35,062 bases of DNA from Bacteroidales bacterium. Its GTDB lineage: Bacteria > Bacteroidota > Bacteroidia > Bacteroidales > UBA3663. Made by a program: the position numbers and the translations under genes. Below the pieces are notes generated by a model, which saw nothing but the letters and a program-made list of their open reading frames with translations, was not told where the DNA came from and ran no database searches. Location of the stretch: positions 1-35,062 of the forward strand of contig JAFZBE010000046.1 in assembly GCA_017561935.1 (NCBI GenBank), in the 5' to 3' direction. This document shows positions 26,137 to 34,627 of the stretch, piece after piece (position 1 is the stretch's first letter; each line of letters begins with the position of its first letter).

Positions 26137-28542
26137 ATGAAACGACTCTCACTTTTTTTGTTCATCTCTCTGCTCTCTCCTGCCCTGCTGGGGCAGGTAA
26201 TCATCAATGAAGTTATGCAGTCGAACATCGACTGTACGATGGATGACATCAACGAGTTTCCCGACTCATGGGTGGAACTTTACAACACCGAATCAAATGG
26301 AACGGCCATGCTCTCGAACTATTCCCTTGGCACTCAACGCGACGGCAGCGATGCCTGGGCACTACCTGCCCGAGGTCTCGTCTCGCATGGCTATATTCTC
26401 GTCTTCTGCGATAAGGAAGCAACAGGTTTGCATACCTCCTTCCGTATCGACTCGGGCAAGGGAGCCTGCGTTTATCTATTCAGATCTAATGGAGAAATCG
26501 TTGACTCGGTCTTTATCGAAAAAAAACAACCTGCCCCCAACATTTCGTATGGCCGTGAAACGGATGGCTCCGAAACATGGGGATATCAATATACCCCTAC
26601 CCCAGCCACTACCAACTGCGGACAAATCTGTACCGAGATTTTGGGCGAACCCATTTTCAGCGAACATGGACGTGTGCTGACCAAATCGAAAACCTTCACG
26701 CTTACTCTCACCTTGCCCGAAGGCACACCCGAGGGCACCCAGATACGTTACACGACCGACGGCAGCGAACCAACCCTTTCAAGCCAGTCTTATGTTTCGC
26801 CCATCTCGTTCTCATCGACACGTGTAATCCGTGCCAAACTTTTCTGCGACGGCTATCTCTCGCCACGTTCCACCACCCAGTCATACATCTTTATGGGACG
26901 TGAGATGACATTACCCGTCATCTCGATTGTCACCAACAACAAGTACTTCAACGACTCGAAGATTGGGATTTACGTCAACGGCACTTACAGCAGCTCCAAG
27001 AAGAACTACGAATACAACTGGCGACGACCCATCAACTTCGAGTACTTCACTGAAAGCGACAGCGCGAGCCAACTTAACCAACTCGGCGAGACACGCGTGG
27101 CCGGAGCAGCTTCTCGAGGCCAAAAGCTCAAGACACTTGTCGTCTATGCCAACAAACGCTTTGGCGAGAAGCACCTCAAATACGAGTTCTTCCCCGACCA
27201 GCGCCCTGGGGAAAAGAAGTTCAAGTCCATCATGCTGCGCAATGCAGGCAATGACTTCGACTATCTATATATGCGCGATGCCATTTGTCAGCGCACCATG
27301 GCCTCACATGCCGACCTCGACTGGCAGGCATGGCAGCCCGCCATCTTTTTCCTCAACGGCTCCTACAAGGGCATCCTCAATATCCGTGAGCGCAGCAATT
27401 CGTCGAATATCTACACCAACTACGACGGCCTCGAAGACATCGACATGATCGAAAACTGGTGGGATCTCAAGGAAGGCACATGGGATAACTACATAGATTT
27501 CGTGCACTTCTATAAAGAAAAAGGACATACCTGGGAAGAATACGACAAGCTCATGGACCTCGATGAATACATCAACCTGATGGTGATGAACCTCTACTAC
27601 AACAACTTCGACTTCCCAGGAAATAACTTTATGATGTGGCGTCCCCGCGAAGAGGGGGGACGATGGCGCTTTGTAGCCAAGGATGTGGACTACGTCATGG
27701 GGCTGTATGGGCAAGGCACTTCGAGCTATCAGATTTTCAAATGGCTCTATAATCCCAACTATGACTCCAGCCACAACTGGGATGCGAACAGCTATGATCA
27801 CACACTTCTTTTCCGCCGTCTGATGGAGAACGAAGATTTCCTGCGCGTCTTTACCGACCGCTGTGCCATCTATATGGGCGACTTCCTCAACTTAGATGGC
27901 ACATGGGAGGTGTGGGAGCCGATGTACAAACTGATCAAGACAGAATATCCTACACATCGCAAACTCTTCAACCAATGGTGGCCCAACTATGACAGCGAGT
28001 TATCGAATGCCAAGAACTGGGTGAAGGGACGCACGTCGAGCTTTTATTCTCAGGTGGCCAACTACTATTCATTGGGCACACCTATAGTTACTGACATCAA
28101 CAAGCAGATGGCCGATACTACACTCGCCGACCTAACCATCACCTTCAATGACGTTCCCCTCTCGAAGGGACGCTTCGATGGCAAGTACTTTCCCAGCCGC
28201 GAAGTAACCATCGAAGGCACACCGACACTTGACGAGGATGGCAATCCCATCGGTTCGCGTATAGTGACAGGATGGACCGTCGTGACCTATAACGGGTCAT
28301 CATCCACTCCACAGCATTTCGATGGCAATATCTGCCATTTCACCATGCCCGCTTCAGCAAGCCGAATCGCCATCAATGCGACCTTTGGACAAAGCGAAGG
28401 ACTTGAAGACATCACCATCGACCACGACAACTCATCAAGCGAAATCTACGATTTGAATGGCAACCGGCTCGACGCATTGCAGCAGGGTGTAAATATCGTG
28501 CGGTTGCCGGATGGCAGCGTCAAGAAGATATTTGTGCGGTGA
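26137..28542 (+). CDS. LTD / CHB_HEX_C / CotH-kinase exported protein with type IX-like tail
   Basis: 801 residues. Signal peptide about 1-19. A lamin-tail domain follows directly (QVIINEVMQSN to about 160), then a chitobiase C-terminal-like beta domain (about 175-253, YTTDGSEPT at 205-213). A CotH-kinase-like domain spans about 258-650 (LPVISIVTNN, KSIMLRNAGNDF, NNFDFPGNNFMMWR, FVAKDVDYVMG). The C-terminus (EIYDLNGNRLDALQQGVNIV...KIFVR) resembles Bacteroidales sorting tails, so the protein is probably exported to the surface. This is the second CotH protein in the window. Its position after xylB suggests shared expression, but no direct link of CotH proteins to xylan is known to me. Confidence 0.8.
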   Translation: MKRLSLFLFISLLSPALLGQVIINEVMQSNIDCTMDDINEFPDSWVELYNTESNGTAMLSNYSLGTQRDGSDAWALPARGLVSHGYILVFCDKEATGLHTSFRIDSGKGACVYLFRSNGEIVDSVFIEKKQPAPNISYGRETDGSETWGYQYTPTPATTNCGQICTEILGEPIFSEHGRVLTKSKTFTLTLTLPEGTPEGTQIRYTTDGSEPTLSSQSYVSPISFSSTRVIRAKLFCDGYLSPRSTTQSYIFMGREMTLPVISIVTNNKYFNDSKIGIYVNGTYSSSKKNYEYNWRRPINFEYFTESDSASQLNQLGETRVAGAASRGQKLKTLVVYANKRFGEKHLKYEFFPDQRPGEKKFKSIMLRNAGNDFDYLYMRDAICQRTMASHADLDWQAWQPAIFFLNGSYKGILNIRERSNSSNIYTNYDGLEDIDMIENWWDLKEGTWDNYIDFVHFYKEKGHTWEEYDKLMDLDEYINLMVMNLYYNNFDFPGNNFMMWRPREEGGRWRFVAKDVDYVMGLYGQGTSSYQIFKWLYNPNYDSSHNWDANSYDHTLLFRRLMENEDFLRVFTDRCAIYMGDFLNLDGTWEVWEPMYKLIKTEYPTHRKLFNQWWPNYDSELSNAKNWVKGRTSSFYSQVANYYSLGTPIVTDINKQMADTTLADLTITFNDVPLSKGRFDGKYFPSREVTIEGTPTLDEDGNPIGSRIVTGWTVVTYNGSSSTPQHFDGNICHFTMPASASRIAINATFGQSEGLEDITIDHDNSSSEIYDLNGNRLDALQQGVNIVRLPDGSVKKIFVR

Positions 28543-28561
28543 AAACCATTATAACCTAAAT

Positions 28562-28593
28562 AGCGGTCGCAGGCCAATAGGCTTGCGACCGCT
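28562..28593. terminator. Bidirectional terminator between converging genes
   Basis: Stem AGCGGTCGCAGGCC (28562-28575) / GGCTTGCGACCGCT (28580-28593), 14 bp with one G-T wobble and a 4-nt loop. It is centred between the LTD/CotH gene (plus) and GH51 (minus). T-rich on the plus side (TTTCAATATT) and A/T-rich on the other. Confidence 0.8.
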
Positions 28594-28615
28594 TTCAATA
28601 TTATAAAATGAGGAA

Positions 28616-30205
28616 TTACTTAACGGTGATGGTCACCACGCTGTGGGCAGGAAGTGTCACGAGCAACTGCCCCTTCTTATCAACCTTGGCCCCCTTGAAC
28701 GCTGCAGGCTTCACCTGGTCAGCTCTGCCGAAATCGTTGTAAGCATGCACATCGTCAGCAGTGATGATTTCACCTTCGGCACTCTTCACCTTCATGCCAT
28801 CGATATTGACGGCGACCACATGCTGGTTATTAAGATCCATGTTGGTGAGCGAGATGTGAAGTACACCATTCTTGTCGCGCGAAACGGTACGGCTCACTGT
28901 CGGTATCTGTTCACGGGCATTCACGCTGATGTAGTTGCAGATCAGATCAGAGGGTACATAAGTTGCTTCCTTGTGGATGTTATACATCTTGAAGACATGA
29001 TAGGTGGGAGTAAGCACACAGGGATCCATGGGATTCTTCTCGTTGGTAAGAATCATCGACTGCAGCACGTTGACAATCTGAGCAATGTTGGCCATCTTGA
29101 TGCGATCGGTGTATTTGTGGAAGATATCGAGCGAAGAAGCTGCCACGATAGCATCGCGCACGGTGCTCTGCTGATAGAGCCATCCAGGGTTGGTGCCCTT
29201 CTCCACATTGTACCATGTGCCCCACTCGTCAACGAGCAGACCAATGTGCTTCTGTGGATCATAACGATCCATCACACGCATGTGATCAACTACGCAATCC
29301 TCAATCTGCAAAGCCTTCGACACGATGTTGTAGTATTCCTGGTCGGTAAAAGTGAGGGCCCAACCTTTCTTGCCCATCGGAATGCCGGTTTCGGGATCAT
29401 TCTCGGTGCCCCAGTCGCGCACGGCATAGAAATGAACCGAGATACCATCCATCGTATGACCAATCTTGCGCATACAGACATCGGTCCAATTGTTATCGGT
29501 CGAATTGGCACCCGACGCGATGCGATAGAGACGGTTGTCGCCATAGTTGCGTGCATAGATGGAATAACGGCGATAAAGGTCGGAATAATACTCAGGTGAC
29601 ATCTGTCCACCACAGCCCCACGACTCGTTGCCAACGCCGAAATACTTTACTTTCCAAGCTTTGTCACGACCATTCTTACGACGCAACTCTGCCATCGTCG
29701 AATTGGTGTCGGAAGTCATATATTCCACCCACTTTGCCATCTCTTCGACAGAACCCGAACCCACATTACCTGAGATGTAAGGTTCACAGCCGAGCATTTC
29801 GCAAAGATTGAGGAACTCGTGTGTTCCAAAAGAATTATCTTCCACAGTACCACCCCAGTTGTTGTTGACCAGACGTGGACGATTTTCCTGCGGACCAATG
29901 CCGTCCATCCAATGATATTCATCGGCAAAGCAACCACCGGGCCAACGCATTACAGGCACCTCCAACGCCTTGAGAGCTTCGAATACATCCTTGCGATAAC
30001 CCTGCACATTAGGAATGTTCGAATCCGGGCCTACCCAAAGGCCGCCATAAATGCAACGGCCGAGGTGTTCGGCAAACTGTCCGTAAATCTCCTTGGGGAT
30101 CACATTCTTGGCCTGATCGGGATGAACATTGAGCTGGACATCCTGTGCCAGAATAGACAAGGGCAGCAACAAGCCGGCTGCTAATGACATGATGAGTTTT
30201 TTCAT
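28616..30205 (-). CDS. GH51 alpha-L-arabinofuranosidase, exported
   Basis: 529 residues. Signal peptide about 1-20 (SILAQ). GH51 enzymes release arabinofuranosyl side chains from arabinoxylan or arabinan oligosaccharides. The barrel contains [25 protein letters not shown] with acid/base E194 and [10 protein letters not shown] with nucleophile E327, the usual spacing of the two. A C-terminal beta-sandwich closes the protein ([18 protein letters not shown]). It is transcribed alone from a promoter at 30260-30290. Together with GH67 and GH3 it covers the decorations and backbone of glucuronoarabinoxylan oligosaccharides. Confidence 0.93.
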   Translation of the reverse strand: MKKLIMSLAAGLLLPLSILAQDVQLNVHPDQAKNVIPKEIYGQFAEHLGRCIYGGLWVGPDSNIPNVQGYRKDVFEALKALEVPVMRWPGGCFADEYHWMDGIGPQENRPRLVNNNWGGTVEDNSFGTHEFLNLCEMLGCEPYISGNVGSGSVEEMAKWVEYMTSDTNSTMAELRRKNGRDKAWKVKYFGVGNESWGCGGQMSPEYYSDLYRRYSIYARNYGDNRLYRIASGANSTDNNWTDVCMRKIGHTMDGISVHFYAVRDWGTENDPETGIPMGKKGWALTFTDQEYYNIVSKALQIEDCVVDHMRVMDRYDPQKHIGLLVDEWGTWYNVEKGTNPGWLYQQSTVRDAIVAASSLDIFHKYTDRIKMANIAQIVNVLQSMILTNEKNPMDPCVLTPTYHVFKMYNIHKEATYVPSDLICNYISVNAREQIPTVSRTVSRDKNGVLHISLTNMDLNNQHVVAVNIDGMKVKSAEGEIITADDVHAYNDFGRADQVKPAAFKGAKVDKKGQLLVTLPAHSVVTITVK

Positions 30206-30211
30206 GAAATC

Positions 30212-30249
30212 TTCAATTGTTAATTGTTAATTATTTATTGTTAATTGAT
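30212..30249. repeat. Low-complexity TTAATTGT repeats in the GH51 leader
   Basis: TTAATTGT-like words are repeated in tandem (AATTGTTAATTGTTAATTATTTATTGTTAATTG region). Such AT-rich leaders are common in this group. No further role seen. Confidence 0.5.
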
Positions 30250-30259
30250 AAAGATGGTG

Positions 30260-30290
30260 CAAAGATAATCAATTAATTCAATTACACAAA
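30260..30290 (-). promoter_or_regulatory. Promoter of GH51
   Basis: On the minus strand TTTG (30290-30287), 19-bp spacer, TATCTTTG (30267-30260). Spacer and both boxes match the consensus. The leader is about 48 nt and contains the TTAATTGT repeats. Confidence 0.85.
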
Positions 30291-30358
30291 CTATTTCCCC
30301 GCTTTTTCAACCTTTTGAATGTAAGATTTGTCCGAAAACAATCTTTTTCACAAGTATT

Positions 30359-30390
30359 CTTGCCAAATATTCAAAAAACCGCTATCTTTG
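30359..30390 (+). promoter_or_regulatory. Promoter of TPR/HTH regulator copy 2
   Basis: CTTG (30359-30362), 20-bp spacer, TATCTTTG (30383-30390). The -33 box has one mismatch. Unlike copy 1, this regulator has its own promoter, about 33 nt before its start. Confidence 0.75.
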
Positions 30391-30422
30391 CAGCATCATC
30401 ATAAATTTATACATAATTATAT

Positions 30423-32114
30423 ATGAAAGCAACAAGCAAAGACAAGAGCTTTCACTCGGATGCAACCGTGGCGAAAAATGCCCTCTTATTGCTGGCGGCT
30501 GTTCTCCAGATTGTCGGTCTTTCTTCGTGTGGTAACCAACTGCAGGAGTATCCTGCGGTGCTTGAGACTGCCGATAGCCTGGCGTATGTCAATCCCGACA
30601 GTGCAGTGGCGCTGCTCCAGAGTGTGGAGGCTGAGATGACAGCTTCCACCCCAGCAGTGCATCATCTCTACGACCTGCTTACCATCAAGGCGCGGGATAA
30701 GGCAAACTATCCGTTGACGTCCGAAAGTTTGATCCTCGATGTGCTCGATCATTATGAACATGGCGGCGATCCTAATAAATTGCCTGAGGCTTATTATTAT
30801 GCAGGTCGCGTCTTTCGAACGTTGGGCGATGCCCCTCAGGCCATCGATTATTTCCAGAAGGCACAGACCACGCTGAATGAACTTGACCTTCAGAAACTCC
30901 CTGCTGCAAATGCCGAACGGTATGGGAAACTGAAAGGCACAATCATGGCACAAAAAGGGTATGTGTTCAGGAATCAGCATCTCTATCGTGAGTCTGAAGA
31001 TTGCTTCAAGCAAGCTTACATATTGGATAGTCTGTCGAATGATACAGTTGGGATGTTTATGGACTTGAATGATATTGGCTATGTCAAGCAAATAGCAGGA
31101 GACAATGAACATGCCCTTCATTATTTCGATATGGCTGCGATAATGGCTGGTGAATATGGAGACAGCCTTTATCTCGAAAATATCATCGTTCAGAAATGTC
31201 AATGTTTGAATAAACTGAAGAGGTATGATGAAGTAGCAAAATATCTCCAGGAGTTCCATCCCCACTTCACTCGTAGTAATTCCGAAATTATCAATTCTCT
31301 TTTTGGAGAATATTACTGGAAGACAGGAGAAAGCGAAAAGGCTGTGCCTTACTTCAAATGGTTATATGATTCAGGTTCTATCTATTCACGCTCAAATGCT
31401 GCTCTTTGGTTTTCCGACTATGAGACGAAGCGAGGCAATGCCAAAGAAGCCCTACGATATATGGCTGAGTTTTCCAATCTGGAGATTGAACTTCGAAAGT
31501 TGAGGAATGAGGAGGTGACAGCATTGACCAGTTCTCTCTACAATTATCATTTGCGAGAACAAGAGAACCAACGGCTAAAGGCGAAACAGGAGGTGCAGAA
31601 ATTGCGTTTTTGGATGGTGTCGCTCATAGCTTTTCTCCTGGTATGTGCTCTTTTCTTCATCATTCGTTACGCACGCATTCGCCAGCGTTATTTGAAATCA
31701 AATAATGAACACCTTCGTTACCTCCTGTCCTCCATGCAAGCGGATAAGGAAAAGCATCAGCAGATGATTCAAACACAGGCTGCTAATCTTCGAAACTCCG
31801 AAATCCATCAACTCATCGCAACGAAATGCGCCAACAATGAGTGTCTCTATAATCGTGATTGGTTAATTGTAGAAGAAACGATGCAACGACTTGCACCAGA
31901 ATTCATTTCCAAACTAAGGAGTGTCCATAGCTGTTCGCCAATGGAATGGAAGGTTTCGCTTTTGACCAAATTCGGTTTCTCCCCAACCGATATAGCCATT
32001 GCAACCGCTCACACCAGTTCGGCCATTTATTCAATTAGGTCACGTCTTTATAAAAAGGTTTTCACCCATGATGCTCCTTACTCTGACTGGGAATCCTTTA
32101 TAAACTCTCTTTAA
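30423..32114 (+). CDS. Membrane-spanning TPR/HTH regulator, copy 2
   Basis: 563 residues, paralog of the gene at 8949-10586 over its whole length and about 17 residues longer at the N-terminus. Lipobox GLSSC (C36), helical TPR region, coiled coil, one transmembrane helix (about 396-415, MVSLIAFLLVCALFFII), second coiled coil and C-terminal HTH (KFGFSPTDIAIATAHTSSAIYS, key residues only). The two TPR parts are very close at the start (YPAVLETADSLAYVN, SAVALLQ) and more diverged in the middle, where ligand binding would be expected. It is followed by DUF3244 copy 2 and a conserved half-site array. Probable target: the gene downstream. Confidence 0.72.
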   Translation: MKATSKDKSFHSDATVAKNALLLLAAVLQIVGLSSCGNQLQEYPAVLETADSLAYVNPDSAVALLQSVEAEMTASTPAVHHLYDLLTIKARDKANYPLTSESLILDVLDHYEHGGDPNKLPEAYYYAGRVFRTLGDAPQAIDYFQKAQTTLNELDLQKLPAANAERYGKLKGTIMAQKGYVFRNQHLYRESEDCFKQAYILDSLSNDTVGMFMDLNDIGYVKQIAGDNEHALHYFDMAAIMAGEYGDSLYLENIIVQKCQCLNKLKRYDEVAKYLQEFHPHFTRSNSEIINSLFGEYYWKTGESEKAVPYFKWLYDSGSIYSRSNAALWFSDYETKRGNAKEALRYMAEFSNLEIELRKLRNEEVTALTSSLYNYHLREQENQRLKAKQEVQKLRFWMVSLIAFLLVCALFFIIRYARIRQRYLKSNNEHLRYLLSSMQADKEKHQQMIQTQAANLRNSEIHQLIATKCANNECLYNRDWLIVEETMQRLAPEFISKLRSVHSCSPMEWKVSLLTKFGFSPTDIAIATAHTSSAIYSIRSRLYKKVFTHDAPYSDWESFINSL

Positions 32115-32123
32115 ATACATATT

Positions 32124-32184
32124 TTTGTACGTTTTTCCACCCTGCGCAAACTTTATGCAGACATTTGCATAATTTTTGCGCAAA
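32124..32184 (+). promoter_or_regulatory. Array of five TGYGCA-like half-sites upstream of DUF3244 copy 2
   Basis: TTTGTAC (32124), TGCGCAAA (32143), TATGCAG (32154), ATTTGCAT (32163) and the perfect palindrome TTTGCGCAAA (32175-32184). Spacings of about 19, 12, 10 and 11 bp mirror copy 1. The last site ends 6 bp before the -33 box. Confidence 0.6.
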
Positions 32185-32190
32185 TCTTTT

Positions 32191-32223
32191 TTTGGTTTTT
32201 TCATAGCGATTCTCTTATCTTTG
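32191..32223 (+). promoter_or_regulatory. Promoter of DUF3244 copy 2
   Basis: TTTG (32191-32194), 21-bp spacer, TATCTTTG (32216-32223), 39 nt before the ATG. Distances to the ATG and to the half-site array are close to those of copy 1. Confidence 0.82.
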
Positions 32224-32262
32224 CATCGACAAAACCAATTATTCACATAAAATTATAAAGCT

Positions 32263-32610
32263 ATGCGAAAACTAATATTACTTTTACTTTCACTATTGCC
32301 TATTATGGGATTATATGGTGAACCAGAGATTGAACTGAAAGAAATTCCCCAAAATCCTGAACACAACAGTCAGATTCCGGTCTTTCATGCAGAGCTCGAA
32401 CTAAACCAATCTGTATTCGTTACGGCTGATCAGCAGTCCACATTTACGGTATCAATCTATGATGCGACACACACGAATCTGTTGTATCAAGGTAACACCT
32501 ACGATGGTTACTATCACTTCACGAACACCTTGTCCGCAGGAAGTTACAGTATTGAAATAACATGCGACGATGTCTCGTATGAAGGAGAGTTTGAGATCGG
32601 CAATGATTGA
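32263..32610 (+). CDS. Small secreted DUF3244-like protein, copy 2
   Basis: 115 residues with a signal peptide (about 1-19), same length as copy 1. The stretches IPVFHAELELNQSV, VTADQQSTFTVSIYDAT, TYDGYYHFTNTLSAGSYSIEI and CDDVSYEGEFEI are identical in the two proteins, while residues about 26-37 and 70-72 differ. It is probably periplasmic or surface-exposed. The gene is followed at 146 bp by an AT-rich lipoprotein gene, which may be read through. A short TATCTTGCA at about 32664 could be a degenerate promoter for that gene. Confidence 0.75.
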   Translation: MRKLILLLLSLLPIMGLYGEPEIELKEIPQNPEHNSQIPVFHAELELNQSVFVTADQQSTFTVSIYDATHTNLLYQGNTYDGYYHFTNTLSAGSYSIEITCDDVSYEGEFEIGND

Positions 32611-32755
32611 TTCCACTCTCATTTTTGGGGATGATACTATATCCTATTATATATTAACCCCTATCTTGCAGCGAAGGATTTCAACAGACCGAACTATTCA
32701 AAGGCACGGATTTCAAAAAACGATACGAGTAGAGATAACAATTAAAACAAACAAT

Positions 32756-33694
32756 ATGAATCTTAAACTTTTTTATTTGTCAACAATTCTAGCAGTCCTT
32801 GCATTTCTGACTTCGTCGTGTAAAGAAGAAGCAAATGATTTAACTCAAAAATCAATAATCACCGAATCTAAGTATGTTAGTAATCAAATTGATTCTCTGA
32901 ACATAGCTCTATTTCCTGATCAGTATGAACCGACAAGAGGATGGAAACAATGGTATAAGAAAATAGCGGCGATTGCTATTATTGATGCGGTCGGCGCTGT
33001 TATGGGAACATTTTATTCATCTAACCCAGCCGTTGGTGCAGGTGTGGCTATTGTTGCATCAGCTGCAGCTACTTTTATTCCATCCGACAACATCTATTAT
33101 TTGTCGCCGACAAGAGCCTCGGATGATTTATGTATAGTAGGATCTTTGTCTCCTATGAATCCAGCGGACTTTTCGTTAGTAAATTTAGTTCCTGAAAATG
33201 AATTAGGGAACCCTATACCTCAGATAGAAGACAGTATAGGTTATTACCATAATTTAGTATTGCTGGATATTAACAATATCATAGATTCAATTGGTAATAC
33301 AACAATGGAAGCAATCATCGATAGCATATCAGAAAGGGTTAGCATATACTATGATATTCCAGTAAGCGAAGTTCAGGAGGCAATTGATAGTCAGGATTCA
33401 TTGTATTCTTTTATTTTGATAAACAAGGATTCGTTGATTTCCAATACCGGAAACACCTATATATTTAACACTTTGGGAACACAATTCCCAACTCATGCAC
33501 AAGACTTTCTAATAATGCGTTCCTTTTTCAATGGACTAAATAATCTAAATGTTCAAGGTAACGATGCAACGTATCTCAGGTACACGCTTAATCTAATACA
33601 ATCTTCTAACTTGCCTTCTACAACGAAACAGCGGTTGAGGGATGCGTTTATCGTTGGGAATGCGAGTTATCAATTATGGCATTCAGAAGAATAA
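32756..33694 (+). CDS. Hypothetical lipoprotein with Gly/Ala-rich hydrophobic stretch
   Basis: 312 residues from MNLKLFYLS. The longer frame from 32570 overlaps DUF3244 and is ignored. Lipobox LTSSC (C22). Residues about 69-108 form a long hydrophobic stretch with GAVMGTF and AVGAGVAIVASAAATF, a glycine-zipper-like pattern that could insert in a membrane. The C-terminal 180 residues are polar and rich in D, N, S and I (IIDSI, DSQDSLYSF). Base composition is markedly more AT-rich than the neighbours, which points to recent acquisition. No family recognised. Confidence 0.6.
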   Translation: MNLKLFYLSTILAVLAFLTSSCKEEANDLTQKSIITESKYVSNQIDSLNIALFPDQYEPTRGWKQWYKKIAAIAIIDAVGAVMGTFYSSNPAVGAGVAIVASAAATFIPSDNIYYLSPTRASDDLCIVGSLSPMNPADFSLVNLVPENELGNPIPQIEDSIGYYHNLVLLDINNIIDSIGNTTMEAIIDSISERVSIYYDIPVSEVQEAIDSQDSLYSFILINKDSLISNTGNTYIFNTLGTQFPTHAQDFLIMRSFFNGLNNLNVQGNDATYLRYTLNLIQSSNLPSTTKQRLRDAFIVGNASYQLWHSEE

Positions 33695-33709
33695 TTATTA
33701 TATACTAAT

Positions 33710-34276
33710 ATGAACCACAAAAAAAACTATAGTCTATTGTCAATGGTGCTGACCATAGTATTGTTGATAACAAATGTAACTAGCACATCAGCCCAGACAC
33801 CCGTAACCATTGGGGAGACACTGCAAAACCTCCACATCGAGGCAGGAATCGGCGCAGGCACCCCAACACATTCCCTGATGCCCATAGACATACCGGTCAG
33901 CATGGTTTATCAATTTACCCCACGCTTCTCGGCACAACTCCTTAGCCGTGCTCAGTATTTCCTTCCCAAAGACGGAATGACCGACAAGTACAACTATGCT
34001 TATGGCCTGGGTGGAGGCATTGGCTTTGCACCATTCCCCATCGATTCAAAAGAATTTGGCACGTATGAAATAAGGGCGAACTTCACGGCATCAATCGGCA
34101 ATTCTGACTACAAGAATATGGGCTATGGCATTGGCCTGTATTGGAGAGGAAACACACGTGGCCCACGTCGCTGCCTCGTTCCACTCCTCGGCATAGAGTA
34201 TCGCGTCCATGACTTCAACCTCGATGGCATGAAGACCTCCATGGGTTTCTATCTCACATTCGGCATGAGATTTTAA
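33710..34276 (+). CDS. Hypothetical outer-membrane beta-barrel-like protein
   Basis: 188 residues. Signal peptide about 1-29 (STSAQ). The mature part alternates polar and hydrophobic residues with many G and aromatic residues (AYGLGGGIGFAPF, YEIRANFTASIG, YGIGLYWRG) and ends in FGMRF, a C-terminal aromatic typical of outer-membrane barrels. About eight strands are possible. It starts 15 bp after the lipoprotein stop, so the two are probably co-expressed. GC content returns to normal here, unlike the lipoprotein. Function unknown. Confidence 0.6.
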   Translation: MNHKKNYSLLSMVLTIVLLITNVTSTSAQTPVTIGETLQNLHIEAGIGAGTPTHSLMPIDIPVSMVYQFTPRFSAQLLSRAQYFLPKDGMTDKYNYAYGLGGGIGFAPFPIDSKEFGTYEIRANFTASIGNSDYKNMGYGIGLYWRGNTRGPRRCLVPLLGIEYRVHDFNLDGMKTSMGFYLTFGMRF

Positions 34277-34285
34277 GGAGCCTTT

Positions 34286-34329
34286 AGCCCTTTCTCGCTC
34301 TATCTACAAAAACCGAAGGCGCGGCATCG
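34286..34329 (+). repeat. 44-bp interspersed repeat, copy 2
   Basis: AGCCCTTTCTCGCTCTATC, five variable bases, AAACCGAAGGCGCGGCATCG. Same layout as 1674-1717 on the minus strand. It starts 10 bp after the barrel-protein stop. Confidence 0.75.
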
Positions 34330-34351
34330 TGAGTGCTGCGTCTTTAGTTTT
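34316..34351 (+). terminator. Terminator after the beta-barrel-like gene
   Basis: Stem AAGGCGCGGCA (34316-34326) / TGCTGCGTCTT (34334-34344) of 11 pairs, two of them G-T, 7-nt loop, then TAGTTTT. The left half lies in the 44-bp repeat; the right half differs from copy 1 but still pairs. Confidence 0.65.
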
Positions 34352-34627
34352 AATACATCAAAATATACGGAAATCGGCAACAAAGTATCAAATCTTGGCT
34401 ATTTACTCACAGGAATCGAATTATATAATGCTCAAACAGGTCGAGAAAAAGCGCAAATAATAGGTGGCGTTATTGGTGAAGAAATATTAGGTAAAGCTTT
34501 TGCATATGGAGGCACATATTTATGTCCTGGTTATGGAACATTTGCTGGTGCATATTTTGGGGCATATTTGGGAGATAAGGGAGGCCGAAAAGCTGGAGCT
34601 TTTATATATGATTTTTTATATCAATAG
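34343..34627 (+). pseudogene. Start-less Gly-rich ORF remnant, possibly a toxin C-terminus
   Basis: An open frame ends at the TAG 34625-34627 and has no ATG, GTG or TTG near its front; upstream it runs only into the terminator and the previous stop. The encoded piece contains LTGIELYNAQTGREKAQIIGG, GEEILGKAFAYGGTYLCPGYG and FAGAYFGAYLGDKGGRKAGAF (motifs only), a glycine-zipper pattern that recalls C-termini of Rhs-type or other exported toxins. It is AT-rich like the lipoprotein gene. It may be a displaced fragment. The toxin link is a guess. Confidence 0.4.

Noticed and set aside
32570..32755. N-terminal extension of the lipoprotein gene overlapping DUF3244
   Set aside because: The extension hides a good lipoprotein signal starting at 32756.
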